Shown piece by piece: positions 19,873 to 32,800 of a stretch of DNA of 64,000 nucleotides. The notes under the pieces are model-generated. The model ran no database searches, was not told where the DNA came from, and saw nothing but the letters and a program-made list of their open reading frames with translations. Source of the stretch: Pseudomonas sp. VD-NE ins (lineage in GTDB: Bacteria > Pseudomonadota > Gammaproteobacteria > Pseudomonadales > Pseudomonadaceae); the NCBI RefSeq assembly GCF_031882575.1, contig NZ_CP134772.1:80001-144000 (forward strand). The letters are read 5' to 3'. The position numbers and the translations under genes are program-made. The number at the start of each line of letters is the position of its first letter. The stretch's first letter is position 1.

Positions 19873-19888
19873 ATCATCGCAAAAGCAA

Positions 19889-20318
19889 CCCTCACCCTAG
19901 CCCTCTCCCAGAGGGAGAGGGGACTGATTGGGGGATATTCGGGAAATACGCCGACGTGAACGATTTGCGCTGAATCCATAATCGACTCGATTTCTCAGGT
20001 CGATGTACAGCGCCAGACACCTCGGTCGGCCCCTCTCCCTCAAGGGACTGATTGGGGGATATTCGGGAGGTACGCCGACGTGAGCGATTTGTTTTGAATT
20101 CATAATCGACCCGGTTTTTCAGGTCGATGTATAACGCCAGACACCTCGATCGGCCCCTCTCGGTCAGGGAGAAGGGACTGATTGGGGGATATTTGGGAAA
20201 TACGCCGACGTCAGCGATTTGCGCTGGATCCATAATCGCCCCGGTTTTTCAGGTCGATGTATGACGCCAGACACCTCGGTCAGCTCCCTCTCCCCCCGGG
20301 AGAGGGCTGGGGTGAGGG
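19889..20318. repeat. Three tandem ~125-130 base units inside terminal inverted repeats
   Basis: Three units begin with GGACTGATTGGGGGATATT at 19921, 20045 and 20175. Each runs through a conserved CGACGT...CGATTTG, CATAATCG and CAGGTCGATGTA to a CACCTCG...CCCTCTC end. The array is bounded by CCCTCACCCTAGCCCTCTCCC-like sequence on the left and its near-inverse on the right. No transposase is present. It looks like a non-autonomous intergenic element that has expanded in tandem. Confidence 0.8.
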
Positions 20319-20340
20319 CAGGCTTTTGATTCTGAATGGA

Positions 20341-20679
20341 TCAGATCAACCCGCCCTCATCCTCATCGATCAACTGGCTCAACCCGCCCAACGCCTCACG
20401 CGCCTGAGTCCGGTCCATCAACTTGGCCTGGGCCGCCGGTGGCAGGTCGGTGACGCGGATCACGCCTTTCTGGGTCAGGACCTGAATCAGGTCGTCGAGG
20501 ACCCGAATCATTTCAAAGTCGCTCTGCTTGAGCTGTTTCAGGCTGGTTTCCACCACTTCATTGGCGAACCAGGCCTGGATTTCATGGCTGTCGGCCGGCA
20601 GCGTTTCCGTGGCCTCGGCGTAGGCCGCGGCTTCCACGCGAATCAACAGACCTTGCGCATCGCGTTGCACGTAAAACAT
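20341..20679 (-). CDS. Small conserved protein of unknown function
   Basis: A 112-residue acidic, soluble protein (MFYVQRDAQGLLIRVEAAAY...). It has no signal peptide or membrane segment. A helical middle (WFANEVVETSLKQLKQSDFEMIRVLDDLIQVL) is followed by VLTQKGVIRVTDLPPAAQAKLMDRTQAREAL. The start is supported by GAGGG seven bases before the ATG. It lies between lapD and lapA, a position where a small conserved gene also occurs in related pseudomonads. Similar proteins are sometimes labelled tryptophan synthase beta-like, which nothing here supports. The function is unknown; a link to the Lap system is only positional. Confidence 0.8.
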   Translation of the reverse strand: MFYVQRDAQGLLIRVEAAAYAEATETLPADSHEIQAWFANEVVETSLKQLKQSDFEMIRVLDDLIQVLTQKGVIRVTDLPPAAQAKLMDRTQAREALGGLSQLIDEDEGGLI

Positions 20680-20790
20680 TGAGCATCCCTCGGAAATGAA
20701 CCAGCGTCATGCTGTCAGCAGCATAGCCAACTGCGCGCGAGTATGCGGTGCGGCGACGTAATCGTCACCGTCGCGGTAAGCGCAAACGTG

Positions 20791-20819
20791 ACGGCCGCCC
20801 CAGAAGGGCGGCCGTTTTT
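20791..20819. terminator. GC-rich hairpin downstream of lapA
   Basis: A ten-base perfect stem (ACGGCCGCCC and GGGCGGCCGT) lies ten bases past the lapA stop. The T run is on the plus-strand side, so for the minus-strand lapA transcript the stem is preceded by A's and lacks a good U tail. It is probably still the 3' end of lapA. Confidence 0.55.
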
Positions 20820-20828
20820 GTTCACGTA

Positions 20829-23800
20829 TCAGCTGTTGTTGTGGTCGACCTTGATGGTCGGATCGCTGCCGGCAATCAGGTTATGAATGTTGGCGCTCGA
20901 CCAGTTGTTGCCTTCCAGTTTGATCGTCACATCCGGGGTGGCCGCCGCAGCGTCGCCGGAGTTGAACTTGCCCGCCGAGCTGACTTGCAGCGACGACGTG
21001 CCATCGACCGTGGTGATCTTCAGGAAGTTGTCGATGGTGCTGCCGGTCTCGCCCTGCAGCAAATCGCGCAGGTCGATGCGGTCACCTTCGCTGGCCTTGA
21101 AGTCCTTGATCACGTCGTTGCCAGTATCGCCCGCCTTCCAGACGAAGGTGTCGGCACCGGAACCACCGATGAGGATGTCGTTGCCCTGACCGCCGATCAG
21201 CGTGTCGTTGCCAGTGCCGCCGAGCAGGATGTCATTGCCTTTGCCGCCATCGAGCCAGTCGTTGCCGCCCGAGCCGAAGAGGATGTCATTGCCTGCGCCA
21301 CCCAACAGCGTGTCGTTACCGTCATGTGCGCCGGAGACATCGAACGCCTGATAGTGCTCGGTGATGTACTGGTGCACGTTGCTGGTGGTGACTTTGCTGA
21401 CGTCGACGCCGGTTTCCTTGGCGACGAACGCCTGCATCGCCTGATAACCCTCGCCGGCAATGCCGTTGAAGCTCACCAGGTCGCCGAACAGGATGTCGTT
21501 GCCGTCGCCACCGCTGACGGTGTCGTTGCCCGGCATCGTCGCTTCGGTGTGGCCGATGATCGAGTTGGCCAGATCCTTCGGATCGATGTTGGTTTGCGGC
21601 GTTTTATCCGAATCGTAAGGCTTCAGATCGTTGAGGCTGACATCGTTGTTCAGTCCGATAGCCTCGACGTTCGACAGACCGCTGAGCAATGCAAAGCCAC
21701 TGGTCGAGTTACTGGTCGTTGCCGAGTTGGTGCTGTTACCGGTACCCGCCAGACTCGACAACTCATAGGTGCCGTCGCCCTGCGCGTGGATGGTGCCCAG
21801 ATTAGAGCTGCTCCAGCCCCACCACGAATTGTAGGTTTGCAGGGTTACGGTGCCGGCGCTGTTGATCGTCAACGCGTGGGTATTGTCGATGTAGGTGCTG
21901 AAGGTGTCGCCCGGCTTGTAGTTGCTGGTTTTCACCACATCGTCGAGCTTCACGTTGCCGTACAGCGTCGGGTTGGTCTGCTCGCCGCTCTGGTAGTAGG
22001 TCGGCTGGCCGTCGGTAATGAAGTACGTGAGGTTCTTCGCCCCGGTGTTGGCCACAGCGTCAGCGCTCTGGAACCAGTTGGCCGTGGTCTTGAATACGTC
22101 CTCGTAATTGGTGCCGCCGCCGGAGGCCATCGAGTCCAGTACCGCTTTGAGTTGCGTCAGCGCGTTCGGGTCGTTGAGGTTCACCGACACCGACTTGTTG
22201 ACCTGGGTATCGAAGTCGACGAGGAAAATGTTCACCGTGCCCGAATTGCTGCCGCCCAGGCTCTGCTTGAGGCTGTTGAACACCGAGGTCAGCGAGTCTT
22301 TGGCGGCGTTGAGCGACGACGCGCTCATGCTGCCGGAGCTGTCGACCATGAACGCGATGTTGTAGTTGGTGCCCGGGATCACGGTCAGACCACCGATGTC
22401 GGCGACGATGATGTCGTTGCCATCGGTGCCGGTGACGGTATCGTCGGCCGAGGTGGCGACAATGGCGTTGTAGACCGCCGGCACCACGGTAACCGGAATG
22501 GTCGCAGTGCTGCTGGCCGAGCCGCCGACCATCTCGGTGGAAGTCGAGGTCACGGTCAGGTTGAACTGGCCGTTGTAGTACGGCGGAGGCGTTACGGTCA
22601 GGCTGCCGAGGTTCCAGCCGGTGACGTTGGCGTCGCCGCTGCTGGCGGTGACGGTGAAGGTGTGACCCGCGCCATCACTGAGCACCGAGCCGACCGGTGC
22701 ACCGCTGATCTTCACGCTCAGGGTTTCCGAGCCGTCGGTGTCGGTCAGGGCGGTGGTGATCGCCGACAGTTTCACCGTGGTGCCTTCGGCGCCGGTGTTG
22801 AGTTTGTAGCCGTCGTAATAGCCTTCGCCGTTAGTGCCGTGCAGATCGGAGACGGTCACGCCCGAATTCACCAGATCCTTCACGCCGGTGTAGATCGGTA
22901 CGCCAGCGCTGCTCAGGTCGATCGGCGTGCTGCCGTTGACCGACAGGTTGACGTCGTAGCTGCCCGGGCCGCTCTGGTTGTGGTGGTAGATGTCCAGGGT
23001 GTAGTAGCCGCTGGTGGTCGGGGTGAACGAACCGTTGAGGTTGCCGCCCACGCCCCACGTGGTCGAGGCCACGCTCTTGCCACCGATGGTCACCAACAGG
23101 CTGTCATCACCGATACCGCTGAAGGTGTAAGTCTTGCCGGCTTCCAGATAGATCAGGCCGGAAGTCTTCGAGGCCGTACCGGCGGTTACGCTGCCGTCGG
23201 ACTGCACGTTGTTCACGTTAGTGCTGGTGTTCGGTGTGCCGGCGCCGTCGATGACGTTTTTCAACGTGGTCGAATCCGCGCCATTGCCGTTGGTGCCCAG
23301 ACCCGACAGACCGGTCCAGACTTCCTTGATCAGCCCGGTGGACTTCACGCTGTTGTCGGCCACGCTCACGGTCGGCGCATCCGCCACTGGCGTGATGTCG
23401 ATCTTCACGGTGCCGGTGTTACCCAGCAGCTGACCGTCGGTTGGCTGGAACTTGATCTGCGCGTAGTCAGCCTGGTTGTTGCCCAGACCTGTGCCGCCGT
23501 AACCGTTGACGCCCGACTCGTTGGCATCCGGCAGGAAGCGCAGCTTGCCCGCGTCGATGTCAGCCTTGCTGAAGGTCTGGTTGTTGGCGACGTCTTTCCA
23601 GGTCGAACCGTCCAGATACTGCAGTTTGCCTTCGCCCGGCAGTTGGGTGATTTTCACGCCGAGGCTGCTGGCCGGACTGTCGACATCGCTGACACCGAAG
23701 GTCGACCAGCCGAGCACCAGCGGCGTGTCTTCGGTGCCGGTGACATTGCTCGGTGCAGCGACCGGTGCGTCGTTGACCGCCACCACGTTGACCGTGGTGG

Positions 23801-26800
23801 TCGCGGTGTTGGAGTAGTTGCCGCCATCGGTCACGGTCACGGTGATGATCCGCGGTACGGTGCTCGGATTCTCACTGCTGTTAGTGAAGCTGATGTTCTT
23901 GATGGCCTGCATGTAATCAGCCAGCGTCGCATTGCCGGACAGCGTCAGGGTCACGGTGCCGTTGGTGCTGTTGGCATTGATCGTAATGCCGTTGACGCTG
24001 TTGCCCAGGTTCAGCGCATCGCCGTCCTGACGGTTGGTCAGAACCACAGTGGCACCGGTGAGCATGGTGCTGTCCGGGTCAGTGATGCTGATGTCGGTGT
24101 CGGCAATCGATACGCCCGCGCCCGGGGTGTTTTCGGTGAAGGTCACCTTGTAGTCGGCACCGGTGGCACCGCTGGAGTTGTTGCCATCCAGGTCGATGAC
24201 CGGCGGTGCGTCGTTGTCGATGATCGAGGTGCTGACGCTGCCGTTGGTGCTGCTGACCGCGAGGTTCTCGAAGTTGCCGCCGGTGGCCGAATCGATCTTG
24301 ACCACGAAGTTCTCGGTGCCTTCGGTGATCTTGTCATCGATGGTGGCGACGTTGAACTGCGCGCTGCTCGCACCTGCCGGAATCTTCACGGTGTACACAC
24401 CAGTGAAGTCCGAACCGTCGGCGGCAGTGCCGCTGTAGACGATTTTCAGGGTTACTTCGGTTTGCGCCGGGTGGTTCAGGCTGACCGTATAGCTGGCGGT
24501 CTGGCCTTCGGTCACCGAGCTGCTGCCGGTGATGCTGACGGTGGTGGTGTCGATCGTATCGGTGACGCTGGTCACGGCTGGCGTGTTGCTGGTCACGAGG
24601 TTTTCGAAGCTGCCGCCGCTGGTGCCGGTGATGGTCGCCTGCACGCTGCCGGCGTCTTTGTAGACGTCGTCGGCCGGAGCCGGAACGGTCACGGTGCCAG
24701 TGGTTTTGCCAGCGTCGATGGTGATTACCGAACCGTTGCTGAGGGTCACGGTCAGTGGCGAGCCAGCGGCGTTGGTCAGGGTCGCGGTGTAGGTGATCTG
24801 GCCACCTTCGGCCACGGTGCCGGTCGCGGACAGCGACAGGTTGGTGGTGTCGACGGTGTCGGTCACGGTGGTGCTGACCGGGGTTTTGTCGGCGACGAGG
24901 TTTTCGTAGTTGCCGCCCGTGACGTTGCTGATCGAGTTGGTCAGCGGGGCGTGGCCGGTCAACGCATCGTTCGGTGCGGTGGTTGTCACGGTACCGGTGG
25001 TCTTGCCGATGTCGATGGTGATGGTCTGACCGTTGGCCAGGGTCACCACGACCGGCGAACCGGTCACGGCTGCACCGACAGTGGCGGTGTAGACGACGTT
25101 GCCGCCTTCCGCCGCAGAGCCGGTCGCGGTCAGTTTCACGGTGGTGGTGTCGATGGTGTCAGTGACGCTGGTCACGGCCGGAGCCGTGCTGGTGACCAGG
25201 TTTTCGAAGCTGCCGCCGGTGGCGGTCTTGATCGTTGCCTGGACGTTGCCGGCGTCTTTGTAGACGTCATCGGCTGGCGCTGGAACGGTCACGGTGCCGC
25301 TGGTTTTGCCGGCGTCGATGGTGATCACCGAACCGTTGCTCAGGGTTACGGTGACTGGCGAGCCAGCGGCGTTGGTCAGGGTCGCGGTGTAAGTGATCTG
25401 GCCACCTTCGGCCACGGTGCCGGTCGCGGACAGCGACAGATTGGTGGTGTCGACGGTGTCGGTCACAGTGGTGCTGACCGGAGTCTTGTCGGCGACCAGG
25501 TTCTCGTAGTTACCGCCGCTGACGTTGGTGATCGCGTTGGTCAGTGGCGCGTGACCGGTCAATGCGTCGTTAGGCGCAGTGGTGGTCGCGGTGCCCGTGG
25601 TCTGGCCTACACCGATGGTGATGGTTTGACCGTTGGCCAGCGTTACAACCACAGGCGAGCCGGTCACCGGAGCACCGACGGTCGCGGTGTAGACGACGTT
25701 GCCGCCCTCTGCCGCTGTGCCGGTAGCCGTGAGTTTCACCGTCGTGGTGTCGATGGTGTCGGTGACGCTGGTCACGGCCGGCGTCGTACTCGGTACCAGG
25801 TTTTCGAAGTTGCCACCGGTGGCGTTGCTGATCGTCGCCTGTACGGTGCCGGCGTCTTTGTAGACGTCGTCGGCTGGGGCTGGAACGGTCACGGTGCCGC
25901 TGGTTTTACCGGCGTCGATGGTGATCACGGCGCCGTTCGACAGGGTTACGGTCACTGGCGAGCCAGCGGCGTTGGTCAATGTCGCGGTGTAAGTGATCTG
26001 GCCACCTTCGGCCACGGTGCCGGTCGCGGACAGCGACAGATTGGTGGTGTCGACGGTGTCAGTGACGTTGGTCGAAACCAGCGTCTTGTCGGCCACGAGA
26101 TTTTCGTAGTTGCCGCCAGTGACGTTGGTGATCGAGTTGGTCAGCGGAGCATGACCGGTCAACGCATCGTTTGGTGCGGTAGTGGTCGCAGTCCCCGTAG
26201 TCTGGCCAACACCAATGGTGATGGTCTGACCGTTGGCCAGCGTTACCACAACTGGCGAGCCAGTCACTGGAGCACCGACCGTGGCGGTGTAGACAACGTT
26301 GCCGCCCTCGGCTGCAGTTGTGGTTGCAGTGAGTTTTACGGTGGTCGTGTCGATCGTGTCGGTGACGCTGGTTACGGCCGGAGTCGTGCTCGGCACGAGG
26401 TTTTCGAAGTTGCCACCGGTGGCGGTGCTGATGGTCGCCTGCACGGTACCGGCGTCTTTGTAGACGTCATCGGCTGGCGCTGGAACGGTCACGGTGCCAG
26501 TGGTTTTACCCGCGTCGATGGTGATCACGGCGCCGTTGCTCAGAGTCACGGTGACTGGCGAGCCAGCGGCGTTGGTCAGGGTCGCGGTGTAAACAATCGA
26601 ACCGCCTTCAGCAACCGAACCCGTCGCGCTGAGCGACAGATTGGTGGTGTCGACAGTGTCGGTCACGTTGGTGCTGACTGGCGTTTTGTCAGCCACAAGG
26701 TTTTCGTAGTTACCACCGCTGACATTGGTGATCGCGTTCGTCAGCGGTGCGTGACCGGTCAAGACATCGTTTGGCGCGGTAGTAGTTGCGGTGCCGGTGG

Positions 26801-29800
26801 TCTGGCCAACACCGATGGTGATGGTCTGACCGTTCGACAGGGTGACCACGACTGGCGAGCCCGTCACTGGCGCACCGACGGTCGCGGTGTAAACGACGTT
26901 ACCGCCTTCAGCGGCAGTGGCGGTCGCGGTCAGTTTCACCGTGGTGGTGTCGATGGTATCGGTGACGCTTGTAATAGCCGGCGTCGTGCTCGGCACCAGG
27001 TTTTCGAAGTTGCCACCGGTGGCGGTGCTGATCGTGGCCTGCACGGTACCGGCGTCTTTGTAGACGTCATCGGCTGGCGCTGGAACGGTGACGGTGCCGG
27101 TGGTTTTACCGGCGTCGATGGTGATCACGGCGCCGTTGCTCAGCGTCACGGTCACTGGCGAGCCAGCGGCGTTGGTCAGGGTCGCGGTGTAGACGATCGA
27201 ACCGCCCTCGGCCACAGAACCGGTAGCGCTAAGCGACAGGTTGGTGGTGTCGACGGTATCGGTCACGTTGGTGCTGACCGGCGTCTTGTCGGCTACGAGG
27301 TTCTCGTAGTTGCCGCCGCTGACGTTGGTGATCGCATTGGTCAGCGGAGCGTGGCCAGTCAATGCGTCGTTCGGCGCGGTGGTGGTCGCGGTGCCCGTGG
27401 TCTGGCCGACGCCAATGGTGATGGTCTGACCGTTGGCCAGGGTTACCACAACCGGCGAACCGGTTACCGGAGCACCAACCGTGGCGGTGTAAACGACGTT
27501 GCCACCTTCGGCTGCGGTAGCGGTTGCCGTCAGTTTCACAGTGGTGGTGTCGATGGTGTCGGTGACGCTGGTGATAGCCGGAGTTGTGCTCGGCACCAGA
27601 TTTTCGAAGTTGCCACCGGTGGCGGTACTGATCGTGGCCTGCACGGTGCCAGCGTCTTTGTAGACGTCGTCGGCTGGCGCTGGAACGGTCACGGTGCCGG
27701 TGGTTTTACCGGCGTCGATGGTGATCACGGCGCCGTTGCTCAGCGTCACGGTCACTGGCGAGCCAGCGGCGTTGGTCAGGGTCGCGGTGTAGACGATCGA
27801 ACCGCCCTCGGCCACAGAACCGGTAGCGCTAAGCGACAGGTTGGTGGTGTCGACGGTATCGGTCACGTTGGTGCTGACCGGCGTCTTGTCGGCTACGAGG
27901 TTCTCGTAGTTGCCGCCGCTGACGTTGGTGATCGCGTTGGTCAGCGGAGCGTGACCGGTCAATGCGTCGTTTGGCGCCGTGGTGGTCGCGGTACCGGTGG
28001 TCTGGCCGACGCCGATGGTGATCGTCTGACCGTTTGCCAGGGTTACGACAACCGGCGAGCCGGTGACTGGCGCGCCGACAGTCGCGGTGTAGGTGACGTT
28101 GCCACCCTCAGTTGTCGACTCGGTGGCGGTGAGTTTGACGGTGGTGGTGTCGATGGTGTCGGTGACGCTGGTCACAGCCGGCACGGTGCTCGGCACCAGA
28201 TTCTCGAAGTTGCCGCCGGTCGCGGTCGAAATGGTTGCTTCGACTTTGCCTGCATCTTTGTAAACGTCATCCGCTGGCGCTGCGACGGTGACGGTGCCAG
28301 TGGTTTTACCGGCTTCGATGGTGATCACCGCGCCGTTCGACAGGGTCACGGTGACTGGTGAGCCGGCCGCGTTGGTCAGCGTTGCGGTGTAGATGATCGA
28401 GCCACCTTCAGCAACCGAACCGGTCGCGCTGAGCGACAGGTTGGTGGTGTCGACGGTGTCGGTGACATTGGTCGAAACCGGCGTCTTGTCAGCCACCAGA
28501 TTCTCGTAATTGCCGCCGGTAACTCCGGTAATCGCGTTGGTCAGCGGTGCATGGCCAGTCAACGCATCGTTCGGCGCGGTGAAGGTGACGGTGCCGGTGG
28601 TTTTACCGACTTCGATGGTGATGTTCTGGCCGTTGGCCAGGGTCACGGTGACCGGCGAGCCGGTCACTGGAGCGCCCACAGTGGCGGTGTAAGTGACGGT
28701 GCCGCCTTCAGCCACGGAGGTATCGGCCGTCAATTTCACGGTCGAGGTGTCGATGGTATCGGTGACGCTGGTCACAGCCGGCACGGTGCTCGGCACCAGA
28801 TTCTCGAAGTTGCCGCCGGTCGCGGTCGAAATGGTTGCTTCGACTTTGCCTGCATCTTTGTAAACGTCATCCGCTGGCGCTGCGACGGTGACGGTGCCAG
28901 TGGTTTTACCGGCTTCGATGGTGATCACCGCGCCGTTCGACAGGGTCACGGTGACTGGCGAGCCAGCAGCGTTGGTCAATGTCGCGGTGTAGATGATCGA
29001 GCCGCCCTCAGCCACAGAACCGGTCGCGCTGAGCGACAGGTTGGTGGTGTCGACGGTGTCGGTCACGGTGGTGCTGACCGGTGTCTTGTCGGCCACGAGG
29101 TTTTCGTAGTTGCCACCGCTCACCTCAGTGATCGAGTTGGTGAGCGGCGCGTGGCCGGTCAGCGCATCGTTCGGTGCGATGAAGGTTACGGTGCCGGTGG
29201 TTTTCCCGACTTCGATGGTGATGTTCTGACCGTTGGCCAGGGTCACCACAACCGGAGAGCCTGTCACAGGCGCTCCGACTGTCGCGGTGTAAGTGACGGT
29301 GCCACCTTCAGCGGCGGTCTCGGTCGCCGTCAGTTTCACGGTCGAGGTGTCGATGGTGTCAGTCACTTCGGTGACGGCTGGAACAGTGCTCGGCACCAGG
29401 TTCTCGAAGTTGCCACCGGTAGCGGTGGAGATCGTCGCTTCGACTTTGCCAGCGTCTTTGTAGACGTCGTCGGCCGGGGCTGGAACGGTCACGGTGCCAG
29501 TGGTTTTACCGGCTTCGATGGTGATTACCGCGCCATTCGACAGGGTCACGGTGACTGGCGAGCCAGCCGCGTTGGTCAGCGTAGCGGTGTAGATGATCGA
29601 ACCACCTTCCGCAACGGTGCCGGTCGCCGTCAGCGACAGATTGGTGGTGTCGACGGTGTCGGTGACATTGGTCGAAACCGGCGTCTTGTCCGCCACCAGA
29701 TTTTCGAAGTTGCCGCCGCTTACCTCAGTGATCGCATTGGTGATCGGCGCATGGCCGGTCAACGCATCGTTCGGCGCAGTGGTGGTCGCGGTGCCGGTGG

Positions 29801-32800
29801 TCTGGCCAACACCAATGGTGATGGTCTGACCGTTAGCCAGGGTCACGACCACAGGCGAACCGGTGACTGGCGCGCCGACGGTCGCGGTGTAAGTCACGCT
29901 GCCGCCCTCAGCCGTCGACTCGGTCGCGGTGAGTTTGACGGTGGTGGTGTCGATGGTGTCGGTGACATTGGTCACCGCCGGTACGGTGCTCGGTACCAGA
30001 TTCTCGAAGTTGCCGCCGGTTGCATCCTTGATCGTCACTTCGACTTTGCCGGCATCTTTGTAGACGTCATCAGCCGGCGCTGGAACGGTCACGGTGCCGG
30101 TGGTTTTACCGGCCTCGATGGTGATCACCGAACCGTTGCTCAGGGTCACGGTCACCGGGGTGCCGGCCGGGTTGGTCAGCGTCGCGGTGTAGACGATCGA
30201 ACCGCCTTCAGCCACCGAATCGGTTGCGGTCAGGTTCAGGTTGGTGGTGTCGGTGGTGTCCGAAACCGCGGTGTCGGCGGACTTGCCGTCGACTGCCAGT
30301 TTTTCGTAGTTGCCGCCAGTGGCGCCGTCGATGGTCACGCTCAGCGAGCTGCCGCCGGCCAGAGGGCTGTTTGGTGCAACGAAGTTCACCGAGCCGGTGG
30401 TTTCACCGACAGCGATGGTGATGGTCTGGCCGTTGGACAGGGTCACGACAACCGGCGAGCCAGTCACTGGCGCGGTAACGGTCGCGGTGTAGACCACGGT
30501 TTCGCCTTCGGCGACGTTCGCCGTGGCGGTCAGCGACACGGTGGAGGTGTCGATGGTGTCGTTGACGGTGGTGACCGCTGGAGCCGTGCTGGTGACGAGG
30601 TTTTCAAAGTCGCCACCGGTCGCGCCCTTGATGGTCGCTTCAACGGTGCCGGCATCTTTGTAGACGTCATCTTTCGGTGCGTCGACGGTCACGGTGCCGG
30701 TGGTTTTACCGGCCTCGATGGTGATCACCGAGCCATTGCTCAGGGTTACGGTGACCGGACTGCCAGCGGCATTGGTCAGGGTCGCGGTGTAGGTGATCTG
30801 GCCGCCTTCGTTCACCGAACCGGTGGCGCTGAGCGACAGGTTGGTGGTATCGACGGTATCAGTCACGTTGGTGCTGACCGAGGTTTTGTCGGCCACGAGG
30901 TTTTCGTAGTTGCCGCCGGAAACGCCGGTGATCGCGTTGGTCAGCGGCGCATGACCGGTCAACGCATCGTTTGGCGCAGTGGTAGTCACGGTGCCGGTGG
31001 TTTTACCCACTTCGATGGTGATGTTCTGACCGTTGGCCAAGGTCACCACAACTGGTGAGCCAGTGACTGGCGCACCGACGGTGGCGGTGTAGGTGACGGT
31101 GCCACCTTCAGCGGCCGACTCGGTGGCGGTCAGTTTGACCGTCGAGGTGTCGATGGTGTCAGTGACGTCGGTAACGGCTGGCGTGGTGCTCGGAACCAGG
31201 TTCTCGAAGTTACCGCCCGTGGCATCCTTGATGGTCACCTCGACCTTGCCGGCGTCTTTGTAGACGTCATCGGCAGGCGCAGGAACGGTGACGGTGCCGG
31301 TGGTTTTGCCCGCTTCGATGGTGATCACCGAGCCATTGCTCAGGGTCACGGTCACCGGCGTGCCAGCCGGGTTGGTCAGGGTCGCGGTGTAAACGATCGA
31401 GCCACCTTCCGCCACGGTGCCGGTCGCAGTGAGCGACAGGTTGGTGGTGTCGACGGTGTCAGTAACAGTGGTCGAAACCGGGGTTTTGTCGGCAACGAGG
31501 TTCTCGTAATTGCCGCCGCTCACGTCGGTGATCGCGTTGGTCAGCGGCGTGTGGCCGTTCAGCGCGTCGTTTGGTGCGGTGGTGGTGACGGTGCCGGTGG
31601 TTTTGCCGACTTCGATGGTGATGTTCTGGCCGTTGGCCAAGGTCACGACGACCGGCGAGCCGGTGACTGGCGCGCCGACGGTGGCGGTGTAAGTGACGGT
31701 GCCACCTTCAGCGGCAGACTCAGTGGCGGTCAGTTTGACGGTGGTGGTGTCGATGGTGTCGGTGACTTCGGTCACGGCCGGGACAGTGCTCGGTACCAGG
31801 TTTTCGAAGTTGCCGCCGGTGGCGTCCTTGATGGTCACTTCGACCTTGCCGGCGTCTTTGTAGACGTCATCGGCAGGCGCCGCGACCGTTACGGTGCCGG
31901 TGGTTTTACCGGCCTCGATGGTGATCACCGAGCCGTTCGACAGGGTCACAGTCACCGGCGAGCCAGCCGGGTTGGTCAGCGTCGCGGTGTAGATGATCGA
32001 GCCGCCCTCGGCGACCGAATTGGTGGCGCTGAGCGACAGGTCAGTGGTGTCGAGGGTGTCAGTGACCGTGGTCGACACCGGGGTCTTGTCGGCCACCAGG
32101 TTTTCGTAGTTGCCGCCGGAAACGTTGGTGATCGAGTTGCCCAGCGACGCCTGACCGTTCAATGCGTCATTCGGCGCGATGGTGGACACGCTGCCTGTGG
32201 TCTTGCCGACTTCGATGGTGATGCTCTGGCCGTTGGCCAGGGTCACGACGACTGGCGAACCGGTGACCGGCGCGCCAACCGTGGCGGTGTAAGTGACGGT
32301 GCCGCCCTCAGCCACAGTGGTGTCGGCCGTCAGTTTCACGGTCGAGGTGTCGATGGTGTCAGTGACGTCGGTCACGGCTGGCGTGGTGCTCGGAACGAGG
32401 TTCTCGAAGTTGCCGCCCGTGGCGTCCTTGATGGTGACTTCGACTTTGCCGGCGTCTTTGTAGACGTCATCGGCAGGCGCTGCGACGGTCACGGTACCGG
32501 TAGTTTTACCAGCGTCGATGGTGATCACCGAGCCGTTGCTCAATGTCACGGTGACTGGCGTGCCAGCCGGATTGGTCAGCGTTGCGGTGTAAACAATCGA
32601 ACCACCCTCAGCCACGGTGCCGGTCGCACTCAGCGACAGGTTGGTGGTGTCGACGGTGTCGGTCACCGAGGTCACGGCCGGAGTTTTGTCGGCCACAAGG
32701 TTTTCGTAATTGCCGCCGCTGGCGCCGTCGATTTTCACGCTCAGCGTGTTGCCGCCAGCGAGTGCATCGTTCGGTGCGGTGAAGTTGACGCTACCGCTGC

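Noticed and set aside
19889..20318. Short frames (113 and 68 codons, minus strand) across the tandem repeat
   Set aside because: They follow the repeat period, have no ribosome-binding site and simply translate the repeated non-coding units.
20748..28361. A 2537-codon open frame on the plus strand opposite lapA, with similar long frames at 28551-31058, 31551-34244 and 34251-38270
   Set aside because: They are mirror frames of the lapA repeats: biased GC-rich codons in 300-base units leave the opposite strand free of stops. The translations are low-complexity (GVDGVGD, GQGHG) with no domain, signal or ribosome-binding logic.
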